Positions 1 through 6,936 of a stretch of DNA of 12,511 bases are shown piece after piece; positions within the stretch are counted from its first letter, which is position 1; each line of letters begins with the position of its first letter. The stretch spans positions 1 to 12,511 of the forward strand of contig CALGOH010000159.1 in assembly GCA_937957985.1 (NCBI GenBank), read 5' to 3'. The stretch comes from an uncultured Verrucomicrobiae bacterium (lineage in GTDB: Bacteria > Verrucomicrobiota > Verrucomicrobiia > Verrucomicrobiales > Akkermansiaceae). The notes under the pieces are model-generated. The model saw nothing but the letters and a program-made list of their open reading frames with translations. It was not told the origin of the DNA and searched no databases. The position numbers and the translations under genes are program-made.

Positions 1-12
1 GGCGGACCATAG

Positions 13-32
13 TTCGTTCCCGCGCGAACGAA
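13..32. repeat. Inverted repeat upstream of the HPCAMC protein gene
   Basis: TTCGTTC at 13-19 is the exact reverse complement of GAACGAA at 26-32, with a 6-nt GC-only centre. It lies about 50 bp before the GTG start at 85 and is followed by a short GTCTTTCC run. It could be the terminator hairpin of a gene to the left of the window or an operator for the gene to the right. The sequence cannot separate these two. Confidence 0.4.
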
Positions 33-84
33 AGCAGTCTTTCCGGCACTGGACATCGCCCACCCCGGCCTGTAGGACCCGCCC

Positions 85-483
85 GTGCGCTTCCTGCGCG
101 TCATCCTCGTCCTTGGCGCCTTCGTTCACCTGAGCGGGGGGCACTGGGGCGTGCTCCAGTGCATCGCCTGGACCAATATGCTGGTCGATTACTCCGCCAG
201 CGACGGCATTCTGGAAGGGGCCCGCATGACCTTCGACGGCGAGCATCCCTGCGCGATGTGCAAGTCCATCGCCTCCGCGAAACAGGAGGACTCAAAGCGC
301 GACGACGGGCTACCCGCGCGTGGCGTCGAGCAGCTTTCGTTGAAGGATCTCCGGATCCCCGAATCCGTGACCCTGCGGCAACCCGCCGCCACGGATCACG
401 CCGCGCCGGGCTTCGTGCCACCGGCCGGCTTCGCCGACCTTGCGGGCGACCGTCCGCCGCTCCCTCCGCCGCGAGGCGTTTGA
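85..483 (+). CDS. Small secreted or anchored protein with an HPCAMC motif
   Basis: A 132-residue protein with a GTG start. Residues 1-19 are hydrophobic after an early Arg (MRFLRVILVLGAFVHLSGG), fitting a signal peptide or N-terminal anchor. Near residues 54-61 it carries HPCAMCKSI, a CxxC with a preceding His, which is a plausible metal or redox site. The C-terminal half is low in recognisable structure and ends in a proline-rich PPLPPPRGV. I know similar short proteins from Verrucomicrobiota, where HPCxxCK and a PPxPPPRG tail recur, but no function is established for them that I can name. The next gene, 141 bp downstream on the same strand, is a Met/His-rich outer-membrane protein, so a shared role in metal handling is an inference. 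No clear Shine-Dalgarno sequence precedes the GTG; it is kept because it places the hydrophobic segment at the N-terminus. Confidence 0.7.
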   Translation: MRFLRVILVLGAFVHLSGGHWGVLQCIAWTNMLVDYSASDGILEGARMTFDGEHPCAMCKSIASAKQEDSKRDDGLPARGVEQLSLKDLRIPESVTLRQPAATDHAAPGFVPPAGFADLAGDRPPLPPPRGV

Positions 484-624
484 GGCCCTGACATCTCCGC
501 GCCCGGTTATGGCGCGCCCTTTCTCCCCCCGGCGGAATGCCGGTGGTTCCCTCACGCATGCCGCGACCACTCCGGATTCGCGGCGACCCGCGGCATCGCC
601 GCACACCAATCACTCCCAACCAAC

Positions 625-1701
625 ATGAAGACTCTTGTTTCTCTCACTCTCTCACTCCTCCTCCAACCCGCGCTCGGCGAAGTCTGTGACTGCGGCCCCT
701 GGTGCGCCTGCGCACAGGGCACCGCGGCGCCGATCTCCATCATGGGCGACCACACCCACCACGCCGGCGAATGGATGGTCTCCTACCGTTACATGTACAT
801 GGACATGGACGGCATGCATCGTGGCTCCGATGCCGTTTCCGCCGCCCAGGTATTCGGCGCCGGCTACGTCATCTCGCCGCACCGCATGACCATGGACATG
901 CACATGCTCGGCGTCATGTACGCGCCCACCGACGACCTCACACTCATGGCCATGCTGCCCTACAGCACCATGGAAATGAGCCACGTGATCGATCCAGCGG
1001 CGGGGATGCTCGTCATGCTCAACAGCGGCAGCGGTTTCTTCACCACCGAGTCCAGCGGCATCGGCGACCTGAAGCTCACCGCACTGGCCGATCTCTATCA
1101 GAAAGGCCCCCACCACCTGCACGGCGGCATCGGCTTCAGCCTGCCCACCGGCTCGATCAGCGAGCGGGACATCGTTCCCGGCCCGGGCGGCCGCCTGTCC
1201 CGGCAGCTTCCCGCCGCGATGCAACCCGGCTCGGGAAGCCTCGACCTGCTGCCTTCGCTGACCTACCGCATCGACGGGGAATCTTGGTCGGTCGGCGTCC
1301 AGGCGGCCGGCGTGATCCGCACGCAGTCCAACTGGCACGGCTACCGTCTCGGCCACCGCTTCGATCTCAACACCTGGGCGTCATGGGCTCCGTGCGAATG
1401 GGTCGCCTTCAACGGCGGCCTGTCCTATCACTGGGAAGACGAGCTGTCCGGCAACCAGTCCGACCTGCTCCTGCGCCCACCCTTCGCGCCGGCCCGGCTC
1501 ACGGTGCCGACCGCCTTCGGCGCGAACTTCGGCGGCCAGCGGATCGAGGCGCTGGTCGGCGTGAACTTCCAGGTTCCCGACGGCCCCCTCGGCGGTCACC
1601 GGCTCGGCTTCGACGTCCGGCTGCCGCTCTGGCAGGACGTCAACGGCTACCGTCTCGGCACCGACCTCACCGTCACCGGCGGCTGGCAATACACCTTCTG
1701 A
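625..1701 (+). CDS. Met/His-rich outer-membrane barrel protein (phenol-degradation MetA / transporter-like)
   Basis: A 358-residue protein. Residues 1-18 form a signal peptide (MKTLVSLTLSLLLQPALG). A cysteine cluster follows at residues 21, 23, 27 and 29 (CDCGPWCAC), and the mature region is unusually rich in Met and His: MGDHTHH at 40-46, MYMDMDGMH at 57-65, MTMDMHM at 88-94 and GPHHLHGG at 161-168. The rest alternates polar and hydrophobic residues with many aromatics. It includes GIGFSLPTGS and ends in WQYTF, the terminal aromatic typical of barrel proteins assembled by BAM. This fits the PF13557-like group often labelled transporter. The Met/His/Cys richness and the upstream HPCAMC gene suggest copper or another soft metal; that is inference. 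The start is the ATG that begins the signal peptide. What passes through the barrel, if anything, cannot be read from the sequence. Confidence 0.8.
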   Translation: MKTLVSLTLSLLLQPALGEVCDCGPWCACAQGTAAPISIMGDHTHHAGEWMVSYRYMYMDMDGMHRGSDAVSAAQVFGAGYVISPHRMTMDMHMLGVMYAPTDDLTLMAMLPYSTMEMSHVIDPAAGMLVMLNSGSGFFTTESSGIGDLKLTALADLYQKGPHHLHGGIGFSLPTGSISERDIVPGPGGRLSRQLPAAMQPGSGSLDLLPSLTYRIDGESWSVGVQAAGVIRTQSNWHGYRLGHRFDLNTWASWAPCEWVAFNGGLSYHWEDELSGNQSDLLLRPPFAPARLTVPTAFGANFGGQRIEALVGVNFQVPDGPLGGHRLGFDVRLPLWQDVNGYRLGTDLTVTGGWQYTF

Positions 1702-1708
1702 TCGCCGC

Positions 1709-2287
1709 TCAAGACATCTCCCCCGACAACTCCGCGAGCCGCTCCGCCAGGGCGACTCCCGGAGGCGTCGCGGGGAGGCTTTCCAGATCATCGAGGTCCC
1801 AGCGGAAGATCACCTTGTAGCCGTCCCACTCCGCCGCCGCGCCGGTGTTGCGCATCCAGCGCACCGCGGTGACGTTCTCGGGCATCGTGTAGCCGACGAA
1901 CCGCCGCACGCCGGACCGCATCGCGTCCAGCCAGGTCGTCGCCAGCAGCAGCGTGCCCACCCCGCGGCCCTGGTCACCATCGAGCACCGTGCAGGAAAAC
2001 TCCGCCAGCTCCCCGTCCTCCTCGGACCTCCACCAGCTCGCCGCCCCCACACCCGGATACTCCCGCGCCGGATCGAGCACCGCCCACACCGCGTGACGCT
2101 CCGGCGCCTCCTTCAACAGCCGGTCCAGCATCGCCTCGCCGATCGCCTCGCCGTTCCGCGACCAGAACCGCTGGTAGCGCGAATCCGGGGAAAGCAGCCG
2201 CTAGCCCTCGGCCAATCCCCCACGGTCATCCGGCCCGAGCCGCCGCACCTGGACCGGAGTCCCGTCGTGAAGCGTTGTCTCGAGCAC
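1709..2287 (-). pseudogene. GNAT-family N-acetyltransferase interrupted by one in-frame TAG
   Basis: The 140-residue open frame that begins with ATG at 2131 has a GNAT core, including the acetyl-CoA loop DGDQGRGVGTLLL and the later GYTMPENVTAVRWM. It lacks the usual N-terminus. Reading the same frame upstream recovers it. From 2203 back to 2132 it gives RLLSPDSRYQRFWS, the typical 'RLSPxSRYxRF' segment. Beyond a TAG at 2201-2203 it gives LHDGTPVQVRRLGPDD and then LAEG up to the stop. The frame is unbroken from a GTG at 2285-2287, so the only lesion is one amber codon where the family usually has an aromatic residue. A GGAAAGGG stretch lies about 13 nt before that GTG. Options are a recent nonsense mutation, a sequencing error, or a downstream start giving a shortened protein. 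The gene is divergent from creB. Confidence 0.75.
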
Positions 2288-2424
2288 GCCGACACGCTAT
2301 CCCTTTCCCGGAACGGCGGCAACCCGCGCCTCCGGACGAATCCCCCGGATCTCCCCGCACCCTTCATCCTGCATTCACAAATCTCCCCGAAACACGGACT
2401 CCCGAAACACCAACACACCGGACC

Positions 2425-3120
2425 ATGCGCATCCTTCTCGTCGAGGACGAACCCTCCATCGCCGACACCCTTGTCTACGCGTTGAAAGCCGAGCGTTTCG
2501 AGGTCGAGCACACCCTCACCGGGGGCGAGGCCCTCGACCGCCACACCGCCTCGCCCTTCGACTTCGTCATCCTCGACATCGGCCTGCCCGACATGACCGG
2601 ACTGGAGGTCTGCAAGCGGCTGCGGGAAGCCTCGGCGGTGCCCATCCTCTTCCTCACCGCGCGCGACGGCGAACTCGACCGCGTGCTCGGTCTCGAAATC
2701 GGCGGCGACGACTACGTCACCAAGCCCTTCAGCCCGCGCGAGGTCGTCGCCCGCGTCCGCGCCATCCTGCGCCGCTCGGAAGGCAGGGACGATCGCCCCC
2801 GCTCGTCCGGCGAACCGCCAACCGGCGATGCCAGCCCCTTCACCCACGACGAGTCCGCCATGCGCATCCTCTGCCAGGGCCGGCCGCTCGACCTCACCGC
2901 GCACGAATACAAGCTCCTCCTCGTCTTCATCCGCCGCCCCAACCGCGTCTTCACCCGCGACCAGCTCCTCGACCACGCGTGGGAGGATCCCGGCGCCGTG
3001 ACCGACCGCACCATCGACGCCCACATCAAGACCATCCGCGCCAAGCTCCGCGCCCTCTCGCCCGGCACCGAGGACCTCATCCAGACCCGCCGCGGCCTCG
3101 GCTACGCCTACGTGCCGTAG
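2425..3120 (+). CDS. creB: CreB-like OmpR-family response regulator
   Basis: A 231-residue DNA-binding response regulator. The receiver domain spans about residues 1-118, with the acidic pair in VEDE (D8, E9), phospho-acceptor D51 in VILDIGLPD, T78 in FLTAR and K100 in YVTKPF. The winged-helix effector domain spans about 143-231 and contains LTAHEYKLLL, RVFTRDQLLDHAW, DRTIDAHIKTIRAKL and the final wing GLGYAY. Length and motifs match CreB (about 229 residues in E. coli). The ATG at 2425 is chosen because MRILLVEDE is the canonical start of the domain; an in-frame ATG at 2275 would add 50 residues with no domain. The partner kinase gene begins 109 bp downstream. E. coli CreB responds to metabolic state; the target genes here are not identifiable. 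Confidence 0.9.
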   Translation: MRILLVEDEPSIADTLVYALKAERFEVEHTLTGGEALDRHTASPFDFVILDIGLPDMTGLEVCKRLREASAVPILFLTARDGELDRVLGLEIGGDDYVTKPFSPREVVARVRAILRRSEGRDDRPRSSGEPPTGDASPFTHDESAMRILCQGRPLDLTAHEYKLLLVFIRRPNRVFTRDQLLDHAWEDPGAVTDRTIDAHIKTIRAKLRALSPGTEDLIQTRRGLGYAYVP

Positions 3121-3135
3121 CGCGGCAAGGCCGCG
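3121..3135 (+). terminator. GC hairpin just after creB
   Basis: CGCGGC (3121-3126) and GCCGCG (3130-3135) form a perfect 6-bp stem with an AAG loop, starting on the base after the creB stop. There is no U tract, so it is at best a weak or RNA-stabilising terminator. It abuts the 90-bp palindrome and may be part of the same repeat. Confidence 0.4.
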
Positions 3136-3224
3136 AAGTTCCAAGTGAGAAGTTCCAAGTGCCGATGAAGAGCCACAGGAACACGCGAAGCTCTTGGAAC
3201 TTGGCACTTCTGACTTGGAACTTC
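3135..3224. repeat. 90-bp palindromic repeat between creB and creC
   Basis: GAAGTTCCAAGT occurs at 3135-3146 and again at 3149-3160. Its reverse complement ACTTGGAACTTC is at 3213-3224, with a one-mismatch copy ACTTGGCACTTC at 3199-3210. AAGAGC (3168-3173) and GCTCTT (3190-3195) extend the pairing inward, so nearly the whole interval can fold into one long hairpin with a short loop. It resembles a REP-type extragenic palindrome and fills most of the 109-bp gap in what should be a tight two-gene operon. It ends 5 bp before the creC start. Confidence 0.8.
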
Positions 3225-3229
3225 GAGCC

Positions 3230-4648
3230 ATGCGCCTCACCCGCCTGACACTCATCGCCATCGCGCTGGTCATCGGCGCGGGCTTCTACTTCCTGCTGCG
3301 GCAGCAGCTCGAGGCGGTGGAACCCCGGACCTATCAGGCCACCGAGGAGGCGATGATCGACACCGCCAACCTCCTCGCCGAGATGGTCGGCGAGGACCTC
3401 GATCCCGGCCCTCTCGCCGAGGCCTTCGACGGCGCCCACGGTCGTGAATTCAACGCCCGCATCTTCGAGCACCTCAAGACCGGCGTCGGCATCGACTGCC
3501 ATATCACCGACGCCGAGGGCATCGTCATCTTCGACTCGGACCGCGGCCGGCGCGTCGGCGAGGACTTCTCGGACATGCGCAACGTCGTCCTGACCCTCCG
3601 CGGCGACTACGGCGCCCGTAGTAGCCGGACCAACGAGGACGACCCGCTCACCTCCGTCCTCCACGTTTCCGCCCCCATCGGCGACCCGGCAAGCCCCTCC
3701 GGCGTGCTGACCGTCACCAAACCGCAGGCCGACGTCCTGCCCATCGTCCACCGCCGCCGCGCGGAGATCTGGTGGGGCACCGGCCTCATCGGCGGCGGCA
3801 TCCTGTGCTTCGTCACCGCCGTCTTCATCTGGCAGTACCGCCCGATCAGCCGCCTCACCGACTACGCCCACGCCATCGAGCAGGGAAAACGCCCGCCGCT
3901 CCCGCCCCTCGGCGCCGGACGCGAGGTCAACACCCTCGCCCGCGCCCTCGAGTCGATGCGCGAGGCGCTCGAGGGTCGCAAGTACGCCGAGCGCTACGTC
4001 CACACCCTCACCCACGAGATGAAGAGCCCGCTGGCCGGCATCCGCGGCGCCGCCGAACTCATCGATGACGAGATGCCCGAGGCCGACCGCCGCCGTTTCC
4101 TCGAGAACATCCGCGCCGAAACGATCCGCGCCGACCGGCTGCTCAACCGCCTGCTCGAGTTGTCCGCCCTGGAGGGCCGCTCGGGCCTCGAAGGCGCCGA
4201 GGACGTCGATCTTCGCGAAGTCACGCTGCGCGCCATCGACCAGGCGCGACCGATGGCGGAACTCGCCGCCGTCACCCTCGACGCGGACCTTCCGGAAAGG
4301 CCCGTCCTCCTCCGCGGCGACGCCTTCATCCTCCGCGCCGCGATCACCAACCTGCTGGAAAACGCCATCGATTTCTCTCCGACCGGCGAAACCGTGCGCA
4401 TCGCGCTTGTGGCGGACGACGCCGTCATCCTCACGGTCGAGGACCGCGGCCCCGGCATCCCCGACTACGCCCGCGACCGCGTCTTCGAGCGTTTCTTCTC
4501 GCTGCGCCAGCTCAACAAGACCGGCCGCAAGGGCACCGGCCTCGGCCTCACCCTGGTCAAGGAGGCGGTCGAACTCCACGGCGGCAGCGTCGCGCTCGAA
4601 CCATCCGAACCCGCCGGCACCCGGGCCATCCTCACGCTGCCGGCCTGA
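3230..4648 (+). CDS. creC: CreC-like membrane sensor histidine kinase
   Basis: A 472-residue kinase, almost the length of E. coli CreC (474). Transmembrane helix 1 covers about residues 5-24 and helix 2 about 184-201. Between them is a periplasmic sensor domain of about 160 residues, including HITDAEGIVIFDSD, a PAS/Cache-like strand pattern. HAMP-like sequence leads to the dimerisation box with phospho-acceptor His262 in THEMKSPL. The ATPase domain has the N box (NLLENAIDFS, N374 and N377), G1 box DRGPGI at 405-410, F box RFFSL and G2 box KGTGLGL at 434-440. The ATG at 3230 is used because it starts the membrane helix; the TTG at 3194 lies inside the palindrome. CreB is its likely substrate. 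No CreD follows, unlike the enterobacterial cre operon. Confidence 0.9.
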   Translation: MRLTRLTLIAIALVIGAGFYFLLRQQLEAVEPRTYQATEEAMIDTANLLAEMVGEDLDPGPLAEAFDGAHGREFNARIFEHLKTGVGIDCHITDAEGIVIFDSDRGRRVGEDFSDMRNVVLTLRGDYGARSSRTNEDDPLTSVLHVSAPIGDPASPSGVLTVTKPQADVLPIVHRRRAEIWWGTGLIGGGILCFVTAVFIWQYRPISRLTDYAHAIEQGKRPPLPPLGAGREVNTLARALESMREALEGRKYAERYVHTLTHEMKSPLAGIRGAAELIDDEMPEADRRRFLENIRAETIRADRLLNRLLELSALEGRSGLEGAEDVDLREVTLRAIDQARPMAELAAVTLDADLPERPVLLRGDAFILRAAITNLLENAIDFSPTGETVRIALVADDAVILTVEDRGPGIPDYARDRVFERFFSLRQLNKTGRKGTGLGLTLVKEAVELHGGSVALEPSEPAGTRAILTLPA

Positions 4649-4651
4649 GGG

Positions 4652-4705
4652 CGACAGGAGGGCGGACACTGTCGGTCGTTCCGGAGCATCGACATTCCTG
4701 TCGAT
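4652..4705 (+). terminator. Two small GACA/TGTC hairpins after creC
   Basis: CGACAG (4652-4657) pairs with CTGTCG (4669-4674). ATCGACA (4688-4694) pairs with TGTCGAT (4699-4705) around a TTCC loop. They sit in the 132-bp gap between creC and the next gene, with a pyrimidine-rich stretch (CACCCCTTCTTCCC) behind the second stem. They could attenuate or end creBC transcription, or be a short interspersed repeat. The shared GACA/TGTC core favours a repeat. Confidence 0.35.
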
Positions 4706-4780
4706 CACCCCTTCTTCCCGCGGCTTTCCAGCCACCTTCATCCGATCGTCACGGATAACGGTTCTCATCGGGGCATTCCG

Positions 4781-5545
4781 ATGCGCGAGCTCCTCGACCC
4801 GCCGATCCAGACCCTGCGCTGCGCCGCCTCCGGCGACCTCGGCCGGGCGGCATGGATCACCGTCGCGGGATTCGCCCTCTACGGCTTCACCGTCGGCTTC
4901 TGGCGTTCGCCGGTCATGGGCTTCTACGTCGCGGTCAAGATGCCGCTGCTCATCGCCTGCACGCTCGGCTGCAACGGAGTGCTCAACGGCATGCTCGGCC
5001 TGCTGCTCGGCAGCGATCTCGGCTTCCGCCAGTCGCTCCAGGCGCTGCTCGGCGCCTTCGCCATCAGCGCGCTGGTCCTCGGGTCGATCGCTCCGGTCAC
5101 CTTCTTCCTCGCGCTCAACGCTCCGCCGCCCGACTCGCCCCAGGCCGGGGCCGCGCACGCCGGCTACCTGCTTTCCCACACCGCCCTCGTCGCCATCGCC
5201 GGCTGCATCGGAGTGCTGCGCCTGCGGTCACTCCTGGAAAAGCACTGCGCCACCCGCCGCATCGCCCGCGTCACCCTCGCCGCCTGGATCGCCGGCAATG
5301 GCTTCATCGGGGCGCAGTTCTCGTGGATCCTTCGCCCCTTCTTCGGCACGCCCTCGCTCGAGGTCGCCTTTCTGCGCGAACACCCGATGCGCGGCAGCTT
5401 CTACGAGGCCGTCTGGCGGTCGCTCGTCCGCCTCCTGTCGGATGTCGATCCGGCGCTGCCGCCCTTCCTCGCCCTCTTCTTCTCCATCGGTGCCCTCGTT
5501 GTCTGGGGTCACCTCCGTTTCAACCGCAACCGAACCACCGCATGA
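4781..5545 (+). CDS. Multi-pass membrane protein, function unknown (paralogue A)
   Basis: A 254-residue protein with about six hydrophobic helices (roughly residues 24-40, 50-72, 86-112, 129-147, 164-182 and 228-244). A conserved-looking QFSWILRPFFG sits at 179-189 and FYEAVW at 207-212. I recall uncharacterised proteins in Planctomycetes and Verrucomicrobia with a Q-x-x-W-x-LRP motif followed by FxEAVW; none has an established role that I know. The ATG at 4781 has GGGG about 7 nt upstream. The stop overlaps the start of the next gene as ATGA, so the two are translationally coupled. The downstream protein shows the same order of a charged loop, K-x-PLL-type helix, long helix pair and Q...LRP motif, implying an old tandem duplication. 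The position behind creBC suggests, without proving, a place in that regulatory unit. Confidence 0.8.
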   Translation: MRELLDPPIQTLRCAASGDLGRAAWITVAGFALYGFTVGFWRSPVMGFYVAVKMPLLIACTLGCNGVLNGMLGLLLGSDLGFRQSLQALLGAFAISALVLGSIAPVTFFLALNAPPPDSPQAGAAHAGYLLSHTALVAIAGCIGVLRLRSLLEKHCATRRIARVTLAAWIAGNGFIGAQFSWILRPFFGTPSLEVAFLREHPMRGSFYEAVWRSLVRLLSDVDPALPPFLALFFSIGALVVWGHLRFNRNRTTA

Positions 5546-6291
5546 ACGACCAACCCGAATCCCGACCGACCCCGTCCGAACCGACGCCACCACCCGTCCC
5601 CAGGCCGGAACCATTGCCGGATCCCAAGGGCATCAAGGAACTCTTCGAAGCCCTGCTGCGCCGTCCCGCCGACCTCGCCGCCCATCAGCGGATCGAGTCA
5701 CCGCAGACGCTCGGCCGTCTCGCCGCGATGGCCTTCGGCGCGATGCTCGTCTTCGGCTTCGTCCTCGGCACCTTCGCCTACCACGAACAACTCTGGGCCG
5801 CCCCGCTCAAGCTCGGCCTCGGCCTGCTCTTCGCCGGGCTGATCTGCTTTCCGAGCTTCTACATCTTCGCCTGCCTCGCCGGCTCCACCGCCTCCGCAGG
5901 GCGCCTCGCCTCGGTGCTCGGCGCCACCCTCGCGCTCGCCGGACTGCTGCTGCTCGGCTTCGCGCCGGCGGTGTGGATCTTCACCCAGGGCACCCGCTCC
6001 TTCGGATTCATGGGCGCGCTCTCGATCGGATCGTGGCTCGTCGCCCTGGCCTTCGCCTTCCGCTTCGTCTCCACCGCGCTCAAGGTCCACGGCGCCCGCC
6101 AGAGCGGTCCCGTCGCCATCTGGTGCATCATCTTCCTGCTCGTCACCCTCCAGCTCACCACCTCGCTGCGACCCATCCTCGGTCGCTCCGAACGGTTCCT
6201 CACCGACGAGAAGAAATTCTTCATCCAGCACTGGGCCGAGACCGCCGGCACGTCGCTGCCCGGAACCGACGAACCCGACATCGAAAAATGA
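5542..6291 (+). CDS. Multi-pass membrane protein, function unknown (paralogue B)
   Basis: A 249-residue protein. The first 28 residues are proline- and charge-rich (cytoplasmic tail) and are followed by IKELFEALLRRP. About five to six hydrophobic helices follow (roughly 60-78, 88-110, 119-147, 154-175 and 189-207), and a soluble tail of about 35 residues ends it. It shares a layout with the upstream protein: APLKLGLGLLFAGLICFPS at 87-105 aligns with the VKMPLLIACTLGCNG region, and QLTTSLRPILG at 204-214 aligns with QFSWILRPFFG. The start overlaps the previous stop (ATGA) and its own stop overlaps the next tiny ORF (ATGA), so this is a coupled set. It could be a partner subunit of a two-protein membrane complex. 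No catalytic motif is visible. Confidence 0.8.
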   Translation: MNDQPESRPTPSEPTPPPVPRPEPLPDPKGIKELFEALLRRPADLAAHQRIESPQTLGRLAAMAFGAMLVFGFVLGTFAYHEQLWAAPLKLGLGLLFAGLICFPSFYIFACLAGSTASAGRLASVLGATLALAGLLLLGFAPAVWIFTQGTRSFGFMGALSIGSWLVALAFAFRFVSTALKVHGARQSGPVAIWCIIFLLVTLQLTTSLRPILGRSERFLTDEKKFFIQHWAETAGTSLPGTDEPDIEK

Positions 6292-6362
6292 GCGAGCCTC
6301 CGCAAGACCAGACCGACGAGGACGACGACCTCTTCGAGGCCCTGCGGGAGGAGTTGCTGTAG
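6288..6362 (+). CDS. 24-residue acidic micro-ORF coupled to paralogue B
   Basis: ATG at 6288-6290 overlaps the TGA of the previous gene (6289-6291) in the same ATGA arrangement that links the two membrane-protein genes. The frame encodes 24 residues, strongly acidic in the middle (DQTDEDDDLFEALREELL). It has no hydrophobic segment and ends one base before a GC-rich hairpin. The conserved junction style and the position directly before that hairpin support translation. The LFEALREELL end loosely echoes the ELFEALLRR near the start of the upstream membrane protein. Its small size makes chance a real alternative. Confidence 0.45.
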   Translation: MSEPPQDQTDEDDDLFEALREELL

Positions 6363-6406
6363 CTGCCGCGGCCCGCGGCAGGCCGTCCAGGCGGCGGCCC
6401 GCCGCC
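6363..6406. terminator. Two GC-rich hairpins between convergent genes
   Basis: CTGCCGCG (6363-6370) and CGCGGCAG (6374-6381) form a perfect 8-bp stem with a 3-nt loop directly after the micro-ORF stop. GGCGGC (6390-6395) and GCCGCC (6401-6406) form a second stem. They lie between the + strand membrane-protein genes and the 3' end of the - strand PIN gene (6427), the expected place for a bidirectional terminator. No T tract follows either stem. Confidence 0.5.
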
Positions 6407-6426
6407 CTCAGCTCCCGAAGGACGTC

Positions 6427-6936
6427 TCAGGAACCCAACGGCAGATCCGTCTGCTTTGGCCGAGGCGGCGGAAGATCCCGGACCTCGATCCGCTCCTCGG
6501 CGACTTGCCGCCCCTGGCGATCATGGCTGTCCAGCACCCCCTCCTCCCCCACCCAGGCGGTCGCCAGAATCATCATATCGGCCTTGATTTTGGCTTTCTC
6601 GGTCCCGGGGAACTGCTCCCGTACCTGATCCTTCAGATGCGGATTGCGCTCTGCGGCGTCCCTCCAAATCTCAGCCGCCAGCGCCGCCGTCCGGGTGTCG
6701 AAGGGAGGAATCTGAAAACGACGGTTGAGCACGTCGAGCAGATCCTGATGCCGCGCTTTGGGAACACCGGCGAGAAACTCCGCGACGACGACTGCGGGGA
6801 CGATCACCTGAGCGTCGGCTTCGTCCAGTTCCACGAAAAGATCCCGCGCCCGTTCAACGCGATCCTCCTGACCCGGAGTCGCGACGCCTCGGACACCCCA
6901 AATCAGGATGTGGTTGTCGAGGCAGACGCGTTTCAT
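6427..6936 (-). CDS. PIN-domain ribonuclease-like protein (VapC-type)
   Basis: A 169-residue PIN-domain protein. The acidic metal-binding residues are in place: D7 in VCLDNHIL, E53 in VVVAEFLAG, D120 in IKADMMILATA, and D136 or D139 in LDSHD. These fit a Mg-dependent RNA-cleaving toxin. It is longer than typical VapC (about 130 residues) because of an insertion around residues 94-118 and a proline-rich tail. Its ATG overlaps the stop of the upstream 263-residue gene by 4 nt (ATGA), so they are coupled. That partner is much larger than a usual VapB, so classical type II toxin-antitoxin behaviour is an inference. The gene is last in the - strand block, and convergent hairpins follow it. Confidence 0.8.
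   Translation of the reverse strand: MKRVCLDNHILIWGVRGVATPGQEDRVERARDLFVELDEADAQVIVPAVVVAEFLAGVPKARHQDLLDVLNRRFQIPPFDTRTAALAAEIWRDAAERNPHLKDQVREQFPGTEKAKIKADMMILATAWVGEEGVLDSHDRQGRQVAEERIEVRDLPPPRPKQTDLPLGS

Noticed and set aside
559..595. TGCCGCG/CGCGGCA arms between the HPCAMC gene and the barrel gene
   Set aside because: The arms are 7 bp with a 23-nt spacer in a very GC-rich gap, which is easily chance.
2275..2424. N-terminal extension of CreB to an ATG at 2275
   Set aside because: The added 50 residues are Pro/Arg-rich without a domain, and the receiver domain starts exactly at MRILLVEDE from 2425.
3135..3224. Possible CRISPR-like repeat because of spaced GAAGTTCCAAGT copies
   Set aside because: The copies are in inverted as well as direct orientation, only 2 bp apart on the left, and form one hairpin. 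There are no regular spacers.
3077..5179. A 700-codon open frame on the - strand opposite creC and paralogue A
   Set aside because: It is antisense to a well-supported kinase, is composed of biased Gly/Ala/Asp/Glu/Arg sequence with no domain, and reflects high-GC third positions.
4065..6362. A 765-codon + strand frame across creC and both membrane genes
   Set aside because: Its sequence is Ser/Arg/Pro-rich low complexity in a shifted frame over three real genes. Only its last 25 codons, from 6288, were kept as the micro-ORF.
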